The position numbers and the translations under genes are program-made. 39,475 nt of DNA from Akkermansiaceae bacterium. GTDB taxonomy: Bacteria > Verrucomicrobiota > Verrucomicrobiia > Verrucomicrobiales > Akkermansiaceae. The stretch lies in the NCBI GenBank assembly GCA_029253285.1, contig JAQWZU010000036.1:1-39475 (forward strand). Direction: 5' to 3'. Below the pieces are notes generated by a model. That model saw only the letters and a program-made list of their open reading frames with translations. It searched no databases and was not told where the DNA came from. Below are positions 18,324 through 26,900 of the stretch, in pieces. The stretch's first letter is position 1. Every line of letters starts with the position of its first letter.

Positions 18324-19712
18324 CTAGGAAAAGATGTCGTGCACGACTTCGCCGTGGACATCTGTTAGACGAAAATCGCGGCCGCCGTAGCGATAGGTGA
18401 GCTCGGTGTGATTCAGGCCCATGAGGTGAAGCATGGTCGCGTGCAAGTCGTGGAGGTGGACTTTGTTCTCGACCGCTTCGTAGCCGAGCTCGTCGGTTTT
18501 GCCATGAACCATGCCGCCGCGAACGCCGCCACCGGCCATCCAAACGGTGTAGCCTTTGGCATTGTGATCACGACCGGGATTGGTTTGTCCTTCGAGAAGT
18601 TGCGACACCGGTTGGCGTCCGAATTCGCCACCCCAGAAGACCAGAGTGTCATCGAGGAGGCCGCGTTGTTCGAGGTCGCTGAGAAGTCCGGCAATGGGCT
18701 TGTCGACCTCCTCGCATTTCCGTGGAAGCCCGGTCTCGATCGACGAGTGATGATCCCAGCCGCTGCTGGCGACTTCCACAAAACGCACTCCCGATTCGAC
18801 CAACTGACGGGCCATGAGACATTGTCGTCCGAAATCATCGGTGCGTTTTCCGTCGATGCCGTAGCGTTCCAAAGTTTCCTTTGATTCCCGGGCGGTGTCG
18901 ATGACTTGAGGGACAGCCTCTTGCATCTTGCTGCTGAGCTTGAGTGAGTCGATGACGCCTTCGACATTCGGATTTCCACCACTGCGTTGCAGCAAGTGGC
19001 GGTTCATTGATTGCGTGAAATCCAAAACACCATTGGCAATGTCCGCCCCGCTGAAGTGTCCGCTTAGGTTTTTTATTTTGGCATCTTTGATCGCTTTTCC
19101 TTCCCAGCCGATGCGGGTTGCTTGATAGGCACTCGGGAGAAATGCATTTCCGTAATTGGACGGCCCGCCGAAGGTGCGCGTCGGTTTGATCGTGACATAG
19201 CCGGGGAGATTTTCGTTCGGGCTCCCGAGGCCATACAAGACCCACGAGCCGAGTGAGGGACGCACGAATTGAAAGCTTCCGGTGTGTAGCATCGGGATGG
19301 CCAACGGGTGAGCACTGCTGTCCGTTTGCATGCTGTTGATGACGCAGAGCTTGTCGGCCTGCTTTGCGACGTGCGGCATGAGTTCGGAAATCCACATTCC
19401 ACTCTCGCCGTGCTGGGCGAAGTCCCACTTCGGGGCCATGAGGGTCGTCTTTTCCTTTTTTCCCTCCTTGCCGCCGTCTGCAAAGAGCTTCGGCTTGTAG
19501 TCGAACATGTCGTGCTGCGACGGACCGCCGTTCATGAAGAGGAAGATGATCCGTTTGGCCTTCGGAGCAAAGTGAGGGCCACTGGGAGATTGCCTTCCCG
19601 CGATACTCTGACCGGCGCTCAACCCAGCCATCGCGAGTGAGCCAAAGCCGCACGATCCCAGCTTGAGCCAGCTCCGGCGTGACAAATTTGGGGACTCTTG
19701 TTTGGGTTTCAT
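18324..19712 (-). CDS. DUF1501 Tat-exported protein
   Basis: 462 residues. Twin-arginine signal LSRRSWLKLGSCGFGSLAMAGL (Arg12-Arg13). Family motifs include FLFMNGGPSQHDMFDYKP, the SGMWISELMPHVA segment, FVEVASSGWDHHSSIETGLP, FWGGEFGRQP and GRDHNAKGYTVWMAGGGVRGG, which recall the alkaline-phosphatase/sulfatase fold. DUF1501 genes in Planctomycetes and Verrucomicrobia almost always follow a DUF1549/DUF1553 gene. Here the ATG lies one base after that gene's stop, so the two are translationally coupled. The enzymatic activity is not known. The C-terminus (RDFRLTDVHGEVVHDIF) is complete. Confidence 0.9.
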   Translation of the reverse strand: MKPKQESPNLSRRSWLKLGSCGFGSLAMAGLSAGQSIAGRQSPSGPHFAPKAKRIIFLFMNGGPSQHDMFDYKPKLFADGGKEGKKEKTTLMAPKWDFAQHGESGMWISELMPHVAKQADKLCVINSMQTDSSAHPLAIPMLHTGSFQFVRPSLGSWVLYGLGSPNENLPGYVTIKPTRTFGGPSNYGNAFLPSAYQATRIGWEGKAIKDAKIKNLSGHFSGADIANGVLDFTQSMNRHLLQRSGGNPNVEGVIDSLKLSSKMQEAVPQVIDTARESKETLERYGIDGKRTDDFGRQCLMARQLVESGVRFVEVASSGWDHHSSIETGLPRKCEEVDKPIAGLLSDLEQRGLLDDTLVFWGGEFGRQPVSQLLEGQTNPGRDHNAKGYTVWMAGGGVRGGMVHGKTDELGYEAVENKVHLHDLHATMLHLMGLNHTELTYRYGGRDFRLTDVHGEVVHDIFS

Positions 19713-19713
19713 T

Positions 19714-21876
19714 TTATGATTCGATATCTACGAGGTAACGAAACTCGGCTGTGGAAAACAATGACAGAAAGAGAGAGGACCATGCGCTTTCATCACGGTT
19801 TTTAACTTCGGTCTTGGAATTCCGGGTCAGAGAAAGCAGGGCGAGTGCGCCCTTCTTTTCTTCGGAAGTGGCTCCGCGCGAAAAGACCCAACGCATCGCG
19901 AGATCGATTTTCTCGGCGTCATTTTTCGGGGACAGGTCGGCGAGGAGACGTTTGGCCGCGTGGGTCGCTTGTTCGGCGACGAATGCGGAATTACGAAGAA
20001 AGAGCGCCTGGGAAGGGACCTCGGTCACGGCTCGTTTTCCACTGACCAGACTGGAAGAGGGGAAGTCGAAACGGTCAAACATCTCCGGGGCGTAGTCGCG
20101 GATGACGGGGAGATAGACGCTGCGGTGATTGCTTGGCGGTTGCAGGATTTTGGTGTCCACACCGCGCACCAGCTTGTCGCCTAACCCGGTTACGGTGGAG
20201 CCAACCGGCGGCTTGATGTTGAGTTGTCCGCTCACAGAAAGAATGGCATCGCGGATTGCTTCGACCGGCAGACGTCTTGGTTTCGAGTGCCAGAGCAAGC
20301 GGTTCTCCGGATCGATTTCCTGGCCCAGGCTATCGTTTGCACAACTGAGTTGATAAGTTCTGCTGAGGACAATTTTTCGGATGGTCTTCTTGAGGGACCA
20401 TCCTTCGCTCATGAATTCAACCGCGAGGGTGTCGAGCAATTCTTGATGACTGGGAGGCGAGCCTGTTGATCCGAAATCGTCAACCGATTCGACCAAGCCC
20501 CGACCGAGGAGATGGTGCCAAATACGATTCACCATCACCCGGGCGGTGAAGGGATTGTCGCGGCTGGCCATCCAATGCGCCAACTGCAGACGACCGCTTT
20601 GCTTGGGATCAATGGTGGGGACGCCGGGGATCGAGATTGCGGAGAGAAATCCGCGTGGAGCGACTTCGCCCAGCTCGCCGAGTTCGCCGCGAATCGCGAT
20701 TTTGGTGTCGGCAGGCTTCTCACGATCCCGAACGCGCATGGCGTAAGGTGGTCGCTTTGGACGGTGCTTTTCCAATTCCTTGACTGCCGCTTCCAGAGGC
20801 GCGAGTTCTTCCTTGAGCTTGGCGATGACCTCTTCCTTCTTTTCCTTTTCCGCTTTCGTTAACTCGGTCTTTTTTTCGTCCCGGGGTTTCTTGGCGGCCT
20901 CGACTTTTTTTTCGTGCGCCTCAGCGATAGCGTGCAACTCGGCTCCCTTCTGTCCCAAAGGAAGAAGGTCCGTTGGGTTGTTACTGTATTTCTGTTTGAT
21001 GGTGCCATAGAGCGCCTCGGTGCTGAGGAAGATGCCAGCCATCGAGTAGTAATCTTTGGTCGGGATGGGGTCGAACTTGTGATCGTGGCACTTTGCGCAG
21101 GCGACGTTGAGTCCGAGAAAGGCACGCGTGGTAACATCGATTTGGTCATCCACGATTTCCATGCGAAAGGCATTGCCGCTGGAGTTGTGACGCTTCGTGC
21201 CGAAGGACAAGAGGCTGGTTGCGATCAAACGGTCTTCCATTTGCTTGGCAGATTCATCGGGAGCCTTGGGCAGGAGATCGCCGGCGATTTGCTCCCGGAC
21301 AAATTGATCATAGGGTTTGTCCGCGTTGAGTGAGGCGATGACGTAATCCCGGTAGGGCCAGGCGTGCGGGTAGGAGAAGTTGAACTCCTTGCCGCTTGAT
21401 TCAGCAAAGCGCACCACGTCGAGCCAGTGCCGCCCCCAGCGTTCGCCAAAGCGGGGTGAGGCCAGAAGGTCGTCCACTAGTTTCGCGATGGCATCAGGAG
21501 AGGAGTTTGTGACGAAGGCCTCCACCTGTCCGGGAGTTGGAGGCAAGCCAATGAGGTCGAAATAAAGGCGCCGCACGAGAGTGGCGCGACTGGCATCGGC
21601 GACCGGGGCCAATCCGGCTTCTTCAAGTTTCGTCAGAGTGAAGACATCGATCGGGCTCTTCGGCCAGTCTGCGTTTTTAACCTTCGGAGCTACTGAAACT
21701 TGCGGAGTGCGAAAGGCCCAAGTGTTCGAAGTAGGTTTTGTTTCTTCCGCTTGCGCTGAGAGGACAAGGCAAGAGGAGAGAAGCAACTTGTGAACCGGCC
21801 TAGTGAATAAATCCCTGACCGTGCCCCCGACTCGATCTCTTTCATGATTGAAATCAACGTGAATTGTCGCGGGCAT
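19714..21876 (-). CDS. DUF1549/DUF1553 secreted cytochrome-type protein
   Basis: 720 residues from ATG 21876, the only start that covers the export signal. The signal core (KLLLSSCLVLSAQA) is preceded by an unusually long ~30-residue N-region and no ribosome-binding site is visible, so the start is uncertain. DUF1549: PIDVFTLTKLEEAGLAP, RLYFDLIGLPPTP, RFGERWGRHWLDVVRFAESSG and a heme-type CAKCHDHKFDPI (Cys260, Cys263, His264). A charged coiled coil follows (~320-375). DUF1553: QSGRLQLAHWMASRDNPFTARVMVNRIWHHLLGRGLVESVDDFG and later RRLPVEAIRDAIL. It lacks the N-terminal PSCyt1 heme domain many relatives carry. First gene of the two-gene operon with DUF1501. Confidence 0.9.
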   Translation of the reverse strand: MPATIHVDFNHERDRVGGTVRDLFTRPVHKLLLSSCLVLSAQAEETKPTSNTWAFRTPQVSVAPKVKNADWPKSPIDVFTLTKLEEAGLAPVADASRATLVRRLYFDLIGLPPTPGQVEAFVTNSSPDAIAKLVDDLLASPRFGERWGRHWLDVVRFAESSGKEFNFSYPHAWPYRDYVIASLNADKPYDQFVREQIAGDLLPKAPDESAKQMEDRLIATSLLSFGTKRHNSSGNAFRMEIVDDQIDVTTRAFLGLNVACAKCHDHKFDPIPTKDYYSMAGIFLSTEALYGTIKQKYSNNPTDLLPLGQKGAELHAIAEAHEKKVEAAKKPRDEKKTELTKAEKEKKEEVIAKLKEELAPLEAAVKELEKHRPKRPPYAMRVRDREKPADTKIAIRGELGELGEVAPRGFLSAISIPGVPTIDPKQSGRLQLAHWMASRDNPFTARVMVNRIWHHLLGRGLVESVDDFGSTGSPPSHQELLDTLAVEFMSEGWSLKKTIRKIVLSRTYQLSCANDSLGQEIDPENRLLWHSKPRRLPVEAIRDAILSVSGQLNIKPPVGSTVTGLGDKLVRGVDTKILQPPSNHRSVYLPVIRDYAPEMFDRFDFPSSSLVSGKRAVTEVPSQALFLRNSAFVAEQATHAAKRLLADLSPKNDAEKIDLAMRWVFSRGATSEEKKGALALLSLTRNSKTEVKNRDESAWSSLFLSLFSTAEFRYLVDIES

Positions 21877-22005
21877 TTGATAAAAGCGGAGAGTTCGAAC
21901 TTCAGATTACCGGAGATCGGATGCGGATCTATCAAGTGGAGGAAAGTGGGTCTGGGGTTGAAATGCCCTTTGATTCAAAGTCAGGGGCGATCAGCGGAAG
22001 TCATC

Positions 22006-22119
22006 ATGAAAGGGTTTCTCCTCATTGCTCTCCCGATATTCATGCTCGGCACAAGCTGCACCGCAGTCAGGTTCAAGAAGTTGCCGCAACCGGAGAATCG
22101 GCTCGCAACGATGTCTTGA
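22006..22119 (+). CDS. Small putative lipoprotein, 37 residues
   Basis: ATG 22006 starts MKGFLLIALPIFMLGTSC, a short lipoprotein-type signal with Cys18, followed by only 19 residues (TAVRFKKLPQPENRLATMS). A purine-rich CGGAAG lies 8 bases upstream. The -3 position is Gly instead of the usual Leu, so the lipobox is imperfect. It sits between the divergent DUF1553 gene and the PQQ-propeller gene and points towards the latter (77-base gap). It could be an entericidin-like peptide or the stump of a longer lipoprotein. Confidence 0.4.
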   Translation: MKGFLLIALPIFMLGTSCTAVRFKKLPQPENRLATMS

Positions 22120-22196
22120 ACCGATCACTTTCATCCATAGCTAGGCACGGCATTCCGCTTTCCAGTGGAGAGCCGGGCTTTATTTTTATCGCCATT

Positions 22197-23531
22197 ATGA
22201 AATCTCTATTCTCTGTTTCCCTTCTTTTAGTTTCACTCTCGGTTACTGCCATTGCCGACGACTGGGGGCAATGGTTCGGCCCGCAACGAGATGGAGTTTG
22301 GCGGGAGACCGGGATTCTCGAGAAGTTCCCGAGCGGTGGTCCCAAGGTTCTCTGGCGCACTCCGGTCAACCGTGGCTATGCCGGACCCTCGGTTTTCGGA
22401 GATCGTGTCTTTGTGATGGATCGCAAGGCACTCAACACTGCGGAAGCAAAAGCCAAGGGCGCACGCACAGGGAACAAGCAGGGGAACGAACGTCTTCTCT
22501 GTCTCGATGCCGCCACCGGAAAAGTGATCTGGGAAAAGACCTACGATTGTCCTTATACCATGTCGTATTCCGCGGGGCCGCGTGTCACTCCGCTGGTCGA
22601 TGGTGATCGCGTCTACACGCTGGGCGGAGAAGGAAATCTCATTTGTCGTTCGGCCGAGAATGGCGCGGAAAAATGGTCTCATGATTTCAAGAAACTCTTC
22701 GCGGTGAAAACCCAGACCTGGGGATTTGCAGCCTCTCCTCTGGTGTATGAAGACCTTTTGATCTGTCTCGGAAGTGGCGAGGGATCGACCGCGGTGGCGT
22801 TTCACAAAGTGACCGGTAAGGAGGTCTGGCGGTCGGTTTCAGCCAAACACCCCGGCTACTGTCCGCCGCGAATCGTGAAACATGCCGGCCGCGATCTCCT
22901 CCTCATTTGGCATCCAGAGGCCGCCAATGCGCTTGATCCCTTGACCGGGAAAATCTTCTGGAGCGTTCCCTGGAAAATCCGTGCAGGTCTCACCATCGCG
23001 ATGCCCCAGATGATCGATGAGGATCATCTTTTCCTTACCAACTTCTACAACGGATCGATGCTTCTCAAGCTCAAGAAAGACGAATCCACGCCGGAGATTG
23101 TCTATCGTACGGAGCGCGCCAGCGAGCGGAAGACGACCCACCTTCACGGCATTATGAATACGCCGGTGCTTCGTGACGGCCATCTCTTCGCGGCGTGCAG
23201 TTACGGACAATTCCGCTGTATGGAAGCTCTTACCGGAAAGCGGGTGTGGGAATCACTCAAGCCACTCGCCATCGTGGAACCGATACGATGGGGTACGGTT
23301 TTCGTCACTCCTCATGAAGACCGCTACTTTCTCTTCACCGAAAAGGGTGACCTCGTCATCGCGAATCTTTCCGTGAAAGGCTTCGAAGAAATTGATCGTG
23401 CCCACGTTATCGAACCTAACGGCCTCGACCTCAGACAGCGCGACATCGTCTGGTCACATCCCGCTTACGCCAGAAAGTGCGCCTTCATCCGCAACGATAC
23501 CGAAGTCATCTGCGTCTCGCTCGCGAAGTAA
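22197..23531 (+). CDS. Exported PQQ-type beta-propeller protein
   Basis: 444 residues from ATG 22197, which starts a signal peptide (MKSLFSVSLLLVSLSVTAIA-DD). The frame is open for 111 codons upstream, but that part has no signal-like or family-like character. The mature part begins WGQWFGPQRDGVWRETGILEKFPSGGPKVLWRTPV, the standard opening of the PQQ-like repeat proteins common in Planctomycetes and Verrucomicrobia. It contains repeated blades of the form ...LLCLDAATGKVIWEKTY, LICRSAENGAEKWSHDF, VAFHKVTGKEVWRSV and RCMEALTGKRVWES. Such proteins are BamB-like scaffolds or sugar/alcohol dehydrogenase relatives; which applies here cannot be decided. It is the last intact gene before a gene remnant. 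Confidence 0.85.
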   Translation: MKSLFSVSLLLVSLSVTAIADDWGQWFGPQRDGVWRETGILEKFPSGGPKVLWRTPVNRGYAGPSVFGDRVFVMDRKALNTAEAKAKGARTGNKQGNERLLCLDAATGKVIWEKTYDCPYTMSYSAGPRVTPLVDGDRVYTLGGEGNLICRSAENGAEKWSHDFKKLFAVKTQTWGFAASPLVYEDLLICLGSGEGSTAVAFHKVTGKEVWRSVSAKHPGYCPPRIVKHAGRDLLLIWHPEAANALDPLTGKIFWSVPWKIRAGLTIAMPQMIDEDHLFLTNFYNGSMLLKLKKDESTPEIVYRTERASERKTTHLHGIMNTPVLRDGHLFAACSYGQFRCMEALTGKRVWESLKPLAIVEPIRWGTVFVTPHEDRYFLFTEKGDLVIANLSVKGFEEIDRAHVIEPNGLDLRQRDIVWSHPAYARKCAFIRNDTEVICVSLAK

Positions 23532-23562
23532 GCGAAGTCGTCTTTTTGATCCTCTCTAATGA

Positions 23563-23868
23563 CAATTCTTCCAGATCGGGCGCGAGCGATTTTCGCTATG
23601 GGGTGACTTTGCGGACCGCGATGGCGACGGGAATGGTTCTCTGGTCGAATACGCGCTCGGCACTGATCCGGGATCTCCGCTTATCGAGGAGGACGGGATC
23701 AGCGCCGCGTGTGATGGTGAGTCAGTGGAATTGACTTACCAGAAGCTCCGCGACCGAACGGATCTTACCTATCAGGCCCAAGCGAGTAGCGATCTGATCA
23801 CCTGGATCGATGTGCCTGACGATCTGGCATCGTTGCCATACGGCTTGTGGGATCCGCGATCCCGATAG
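23563..23868 (+). pseudogene. Remnant of the 3' end of a secreted Verrucomicrobia-type protein
   Basis: A 101-codon open frame without start codon, beginning directly after a stop 31 bases downstream of the propeller gene. It reads WGDFADRDGDGNGSLVEYAL then GTDPGSP..., followed by ELTYQKLRDRTDLTYQAQ and SSDLITWIDV. This is the typical C-terminal pattern of many Verrucomicrobia secreted proteins (DPDGDG-x-x-N-L-x-E-Y-A-L-G-x-D-P, then a LTYxxxxDxxDLTYxxxxSSDLxxW beta-sandwich). The usual final strand is replaced by LPYGLWDPRSR and a stop, which suggests a late frameshift. It has no start and no upstream part, so it is dead or read only as part of a longer transcript. Confidence 0.65.
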
Positions 23869-23870
23869 AA

Positions 23871-23898
23871 TCGATTTCATCATATTTGATAAAATCGA
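23871..23898. promoter_or_regulatory. Inverted repeat upstream of the dehydrogenase-DUF1080 gene
   Basis: TCGATTTCATCA (23871-23882) and TGATAAAATCGA (23887-23898) are inverted copies of 12 bases with one mismatch around the loop TATT. It lies 35 bases before the ATG at 23933 and three bases after the remnant's stop. It could be an operator for the large gene or a terminator for the unit before it (a short T-run follows at 23902). Confidence 0.4.
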
Positions 23899-23932
23899 AC
23901 ATTTTTGACTGTATGGATTTTTCTACCTTCTA

Positions 23933-26900
23933 ATGTTTATGAGATCTTTTCTTTCAAAAGCGATTCTGCCTGCGCTGACCTTGGGGGCTGCGGCCGACCA
24001 ACAAACGATGCTCGAGAGTTTTTTGGTGGCACCCGGACTGGAGGCCCGCTTGTGGGCCGGGACCGACCTGTGTTATAGCCCGATTGCGATGGATGTTGAT
24101 TCGAAGGGGCGGGTCTGGGTCACGGAGGATTTGCAGAAATCGGGCAAGAAAGGACCGCACGCGCGGATTAAGATCCTTGAGGATACCGACGCCGATGGGA
24201 AAGCAGACTCGGTGAAGATTTTTGGGCCGACCTTCAGTTCCAAGCCGATGGGCATCAGCGTTTTTGACAACGTGATCGTTGTCTCGATGGCCCCCAACAT
24301 TCACGTCTATACCGATGTGAACCGGGACGATACGTTCGACCCCAAGGTGGATCAGGAAAAGATCATCGCGAAGGGATTTCACGGCAGCGGACATGATCAT
24401 GCGCTCCACGCGGTGGTGCCGGGTCCGAGCGGGAAGTGGTATGTCAATCACGGCAATATCGGCGCGGATGTGACGATGTCGGATGGCCGCGAAATTCACG
24501 CGAGTTCCTACTACAGCCACAATCCCCGGAGCATCGGCAAGAGGAGTTCTGACGGGCGTCTCTATGTGGGTGGATTTGGCCTGCGGATGAATCCCGACGG
24601 AAGCGAAGCAGAGGTGATTTTTCAAAATTCGCGTAATGCCCATGCCATGTCGTTGACTTCATTTGGAGATGTGTTGCAGGCGGACAATGATGACCCCGCG
24701 CATGCCCGGGCGGCCTGGGTCATGGAGCATTCGAATTTCGGGTACGCCGCCCTGGAGGATGGAAATCGGTCCTGGGAAGACTCGGCAAAAAGCTGGGAGA
24801 AAAAAATCGTGACGGGAGAGATCATGAAGAACGCCTACGAGCGGCACTCCAAGTCGTCTCTTCGTCGGGACGAAGGACACTGGCGGGAGCATTTTCCCGG
24901 CGTGACTCCTCCGGGAAATCTTTGGGGTCCGGGTGCACCAACGGGTGACTACATGATCGAGGGCGATGAACTGGGGAAGAAATATCGCGGACAGTATTTG
25001 GTTTGCGAAACAGTGCATCGCGCGGTCTTTGCCTTTCGACCCGAGTTGCGGGATGCCCAGATCGAGCTGCAGGATTTGAACAAGGCGTTCTTTGCGACTG
25101 ATCGTAAGTCGAAGAACAAGACCGCCTCGGGCTTCCTACCATCGGATGTCGTAGCGTCGACAGATGGAGCTCTTTTTGTGAGCGATTGGAATTCGCACAC
25201 CAATGCCCGTGGCTCGGGAAATGCCATCGGGGGGATTTTTCGCGTCGCGAAAAAGGGAAGCCGGGTTCGCCTTCCCAAGATCGATTTTTCTTCGAAAAAA
25301 GGATTGCTGGAGGCCTTAAAAAGTCCGTCGCCGGGAGTGCGGTGGGTGGCGCAGGACCGCCTGAAAAAGCAAGAGGGTGTCTTTGACGAGCTTCTGGCAT
25401 TCAGTAAGGCGCACGCGGACAATCCTTACTATCAAGCGCGGGCGCTTTTCGTGATGGCCCAGCTTCAGGATTCCAGGGGTCCGTCCTTGGTGAAGACCAT
25501 GTTGACGACGGATGATGCACAGTGGCGCATTGTCGCGATCCGGGCCCTCCGGATGGCGGGGAAGGAGTCGCTTCTTCCTCTGATTAAACAATTGGCGGGT
25601 GATCCTTCGCCAGCAGTCCGTCGGGAGATTTTGGCAATCATGCGGGGGATGAAACTGGATGACATCCGGGAACCACTGCGCAAGCTCATTGCCGGGTACA
25701 AGGGCAAGAATCGATGGTATCTTGAGGCACTCGGCGCGGTTTGTGATGATCACAAGGACGAGATTTACGGGAAGTTAGTGAAGCCGCTGCAGCCTGATCC
25801 TGGAAAGTGGGACGAACGGCAAAAGGCCCTCGCGTGGCGATTGCGCTCTGCCGAAGCTCTGGCGGATTTGGCGGATTGCATGATCGCGCAGAATGTTGAC
25901 GCGATCACTTTTCGCAAATTGGCCTATACATACGGGCTCTGTTATTCCGACGAGGAGAGAGAGAGGAATCTGGGATTCATGCAGCGTTTTCAGAAGCATG
26001 GGGGATTTGGTGGCGAAGAGTATCAGGTCACGATTGCAGAGTTTTTGGAGAAAGACATCAATGATCCTGATCCGGTTGCGCTGACGCAGAGTTACCTTTT
26101 CCCGACGAAGTTTGGAGTTCCCACCAAGGTGGAATCCATCGGGAAGATTTCGGCGCTCAAACCGAATGTCGACAACGGACGAAGCAAAGCCGCTCTTTGT
26201 GTGATGTGTCACCAGATCGGAGGAAGCGGAATTTCCTTCGGACCTGATCTCACCAACTGGGGACAGGTACGGGATGTTGCCACGGTTGTCCGGGCGCTCG
26301 TCGATCCCTCGGGGGAGCTTGCCCATGGCTATGACAAGCCACTGGTCGTGACGCAAAATGGGCACCGGCTTGAGGGAGTTTCACGCGGCTATAGTTGGCA
26401 TGCTGGGGCCATCCGGGTGAAGACGATGGGCGGAGTGACCTTGAAGGTGCCGCATCGTCGTCCTCATGCGAAAATTGAATACCTTAAGAATCATTCCTGG
26501 ATGCCTTCCGCTTCGGCGATGGGGCTCAGCAGCCAGGATGTCCGGGACATCGCCGCTTACCTGATGAGTGATATTGCCGGTGAGGTGGACAGCGGGTTGA
26601 CCGTGAAGATGGAGCCGGAGTTCAGCCGTGGCGTGGGTCCGGGATGGGTCGAGTTGACGGAAGCTGATTTTGCCAACGTGAATTGCAAGGCTGACACCTG
26701 GAAGTGGGAAGGCAGCCATGCCTGGTGCACCGGGAATCCCACCGGAGTGATCCGCTATCACAAACCGCTTACGAATTTTGAATTTTCCTGCGAGTGGATG
26801 CATAAGAAAAAAGGCGGAAACTCCGGGGTCTTTGTGTGGGCGACACCGCAGTCGATTAACCGGCTCATGCAAGGCAAAGGCCTGCTTCCCCATGGCATCG

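Noticed and set aside
21864-22196. Upstream extension of the PQQ-propeller gene by 111 codons
   Set aside because: It would bury the signal peptide inside the protein and overlaps the start of the divergent DUF1553 gene. The ATG at 22197 gives a proper signal.
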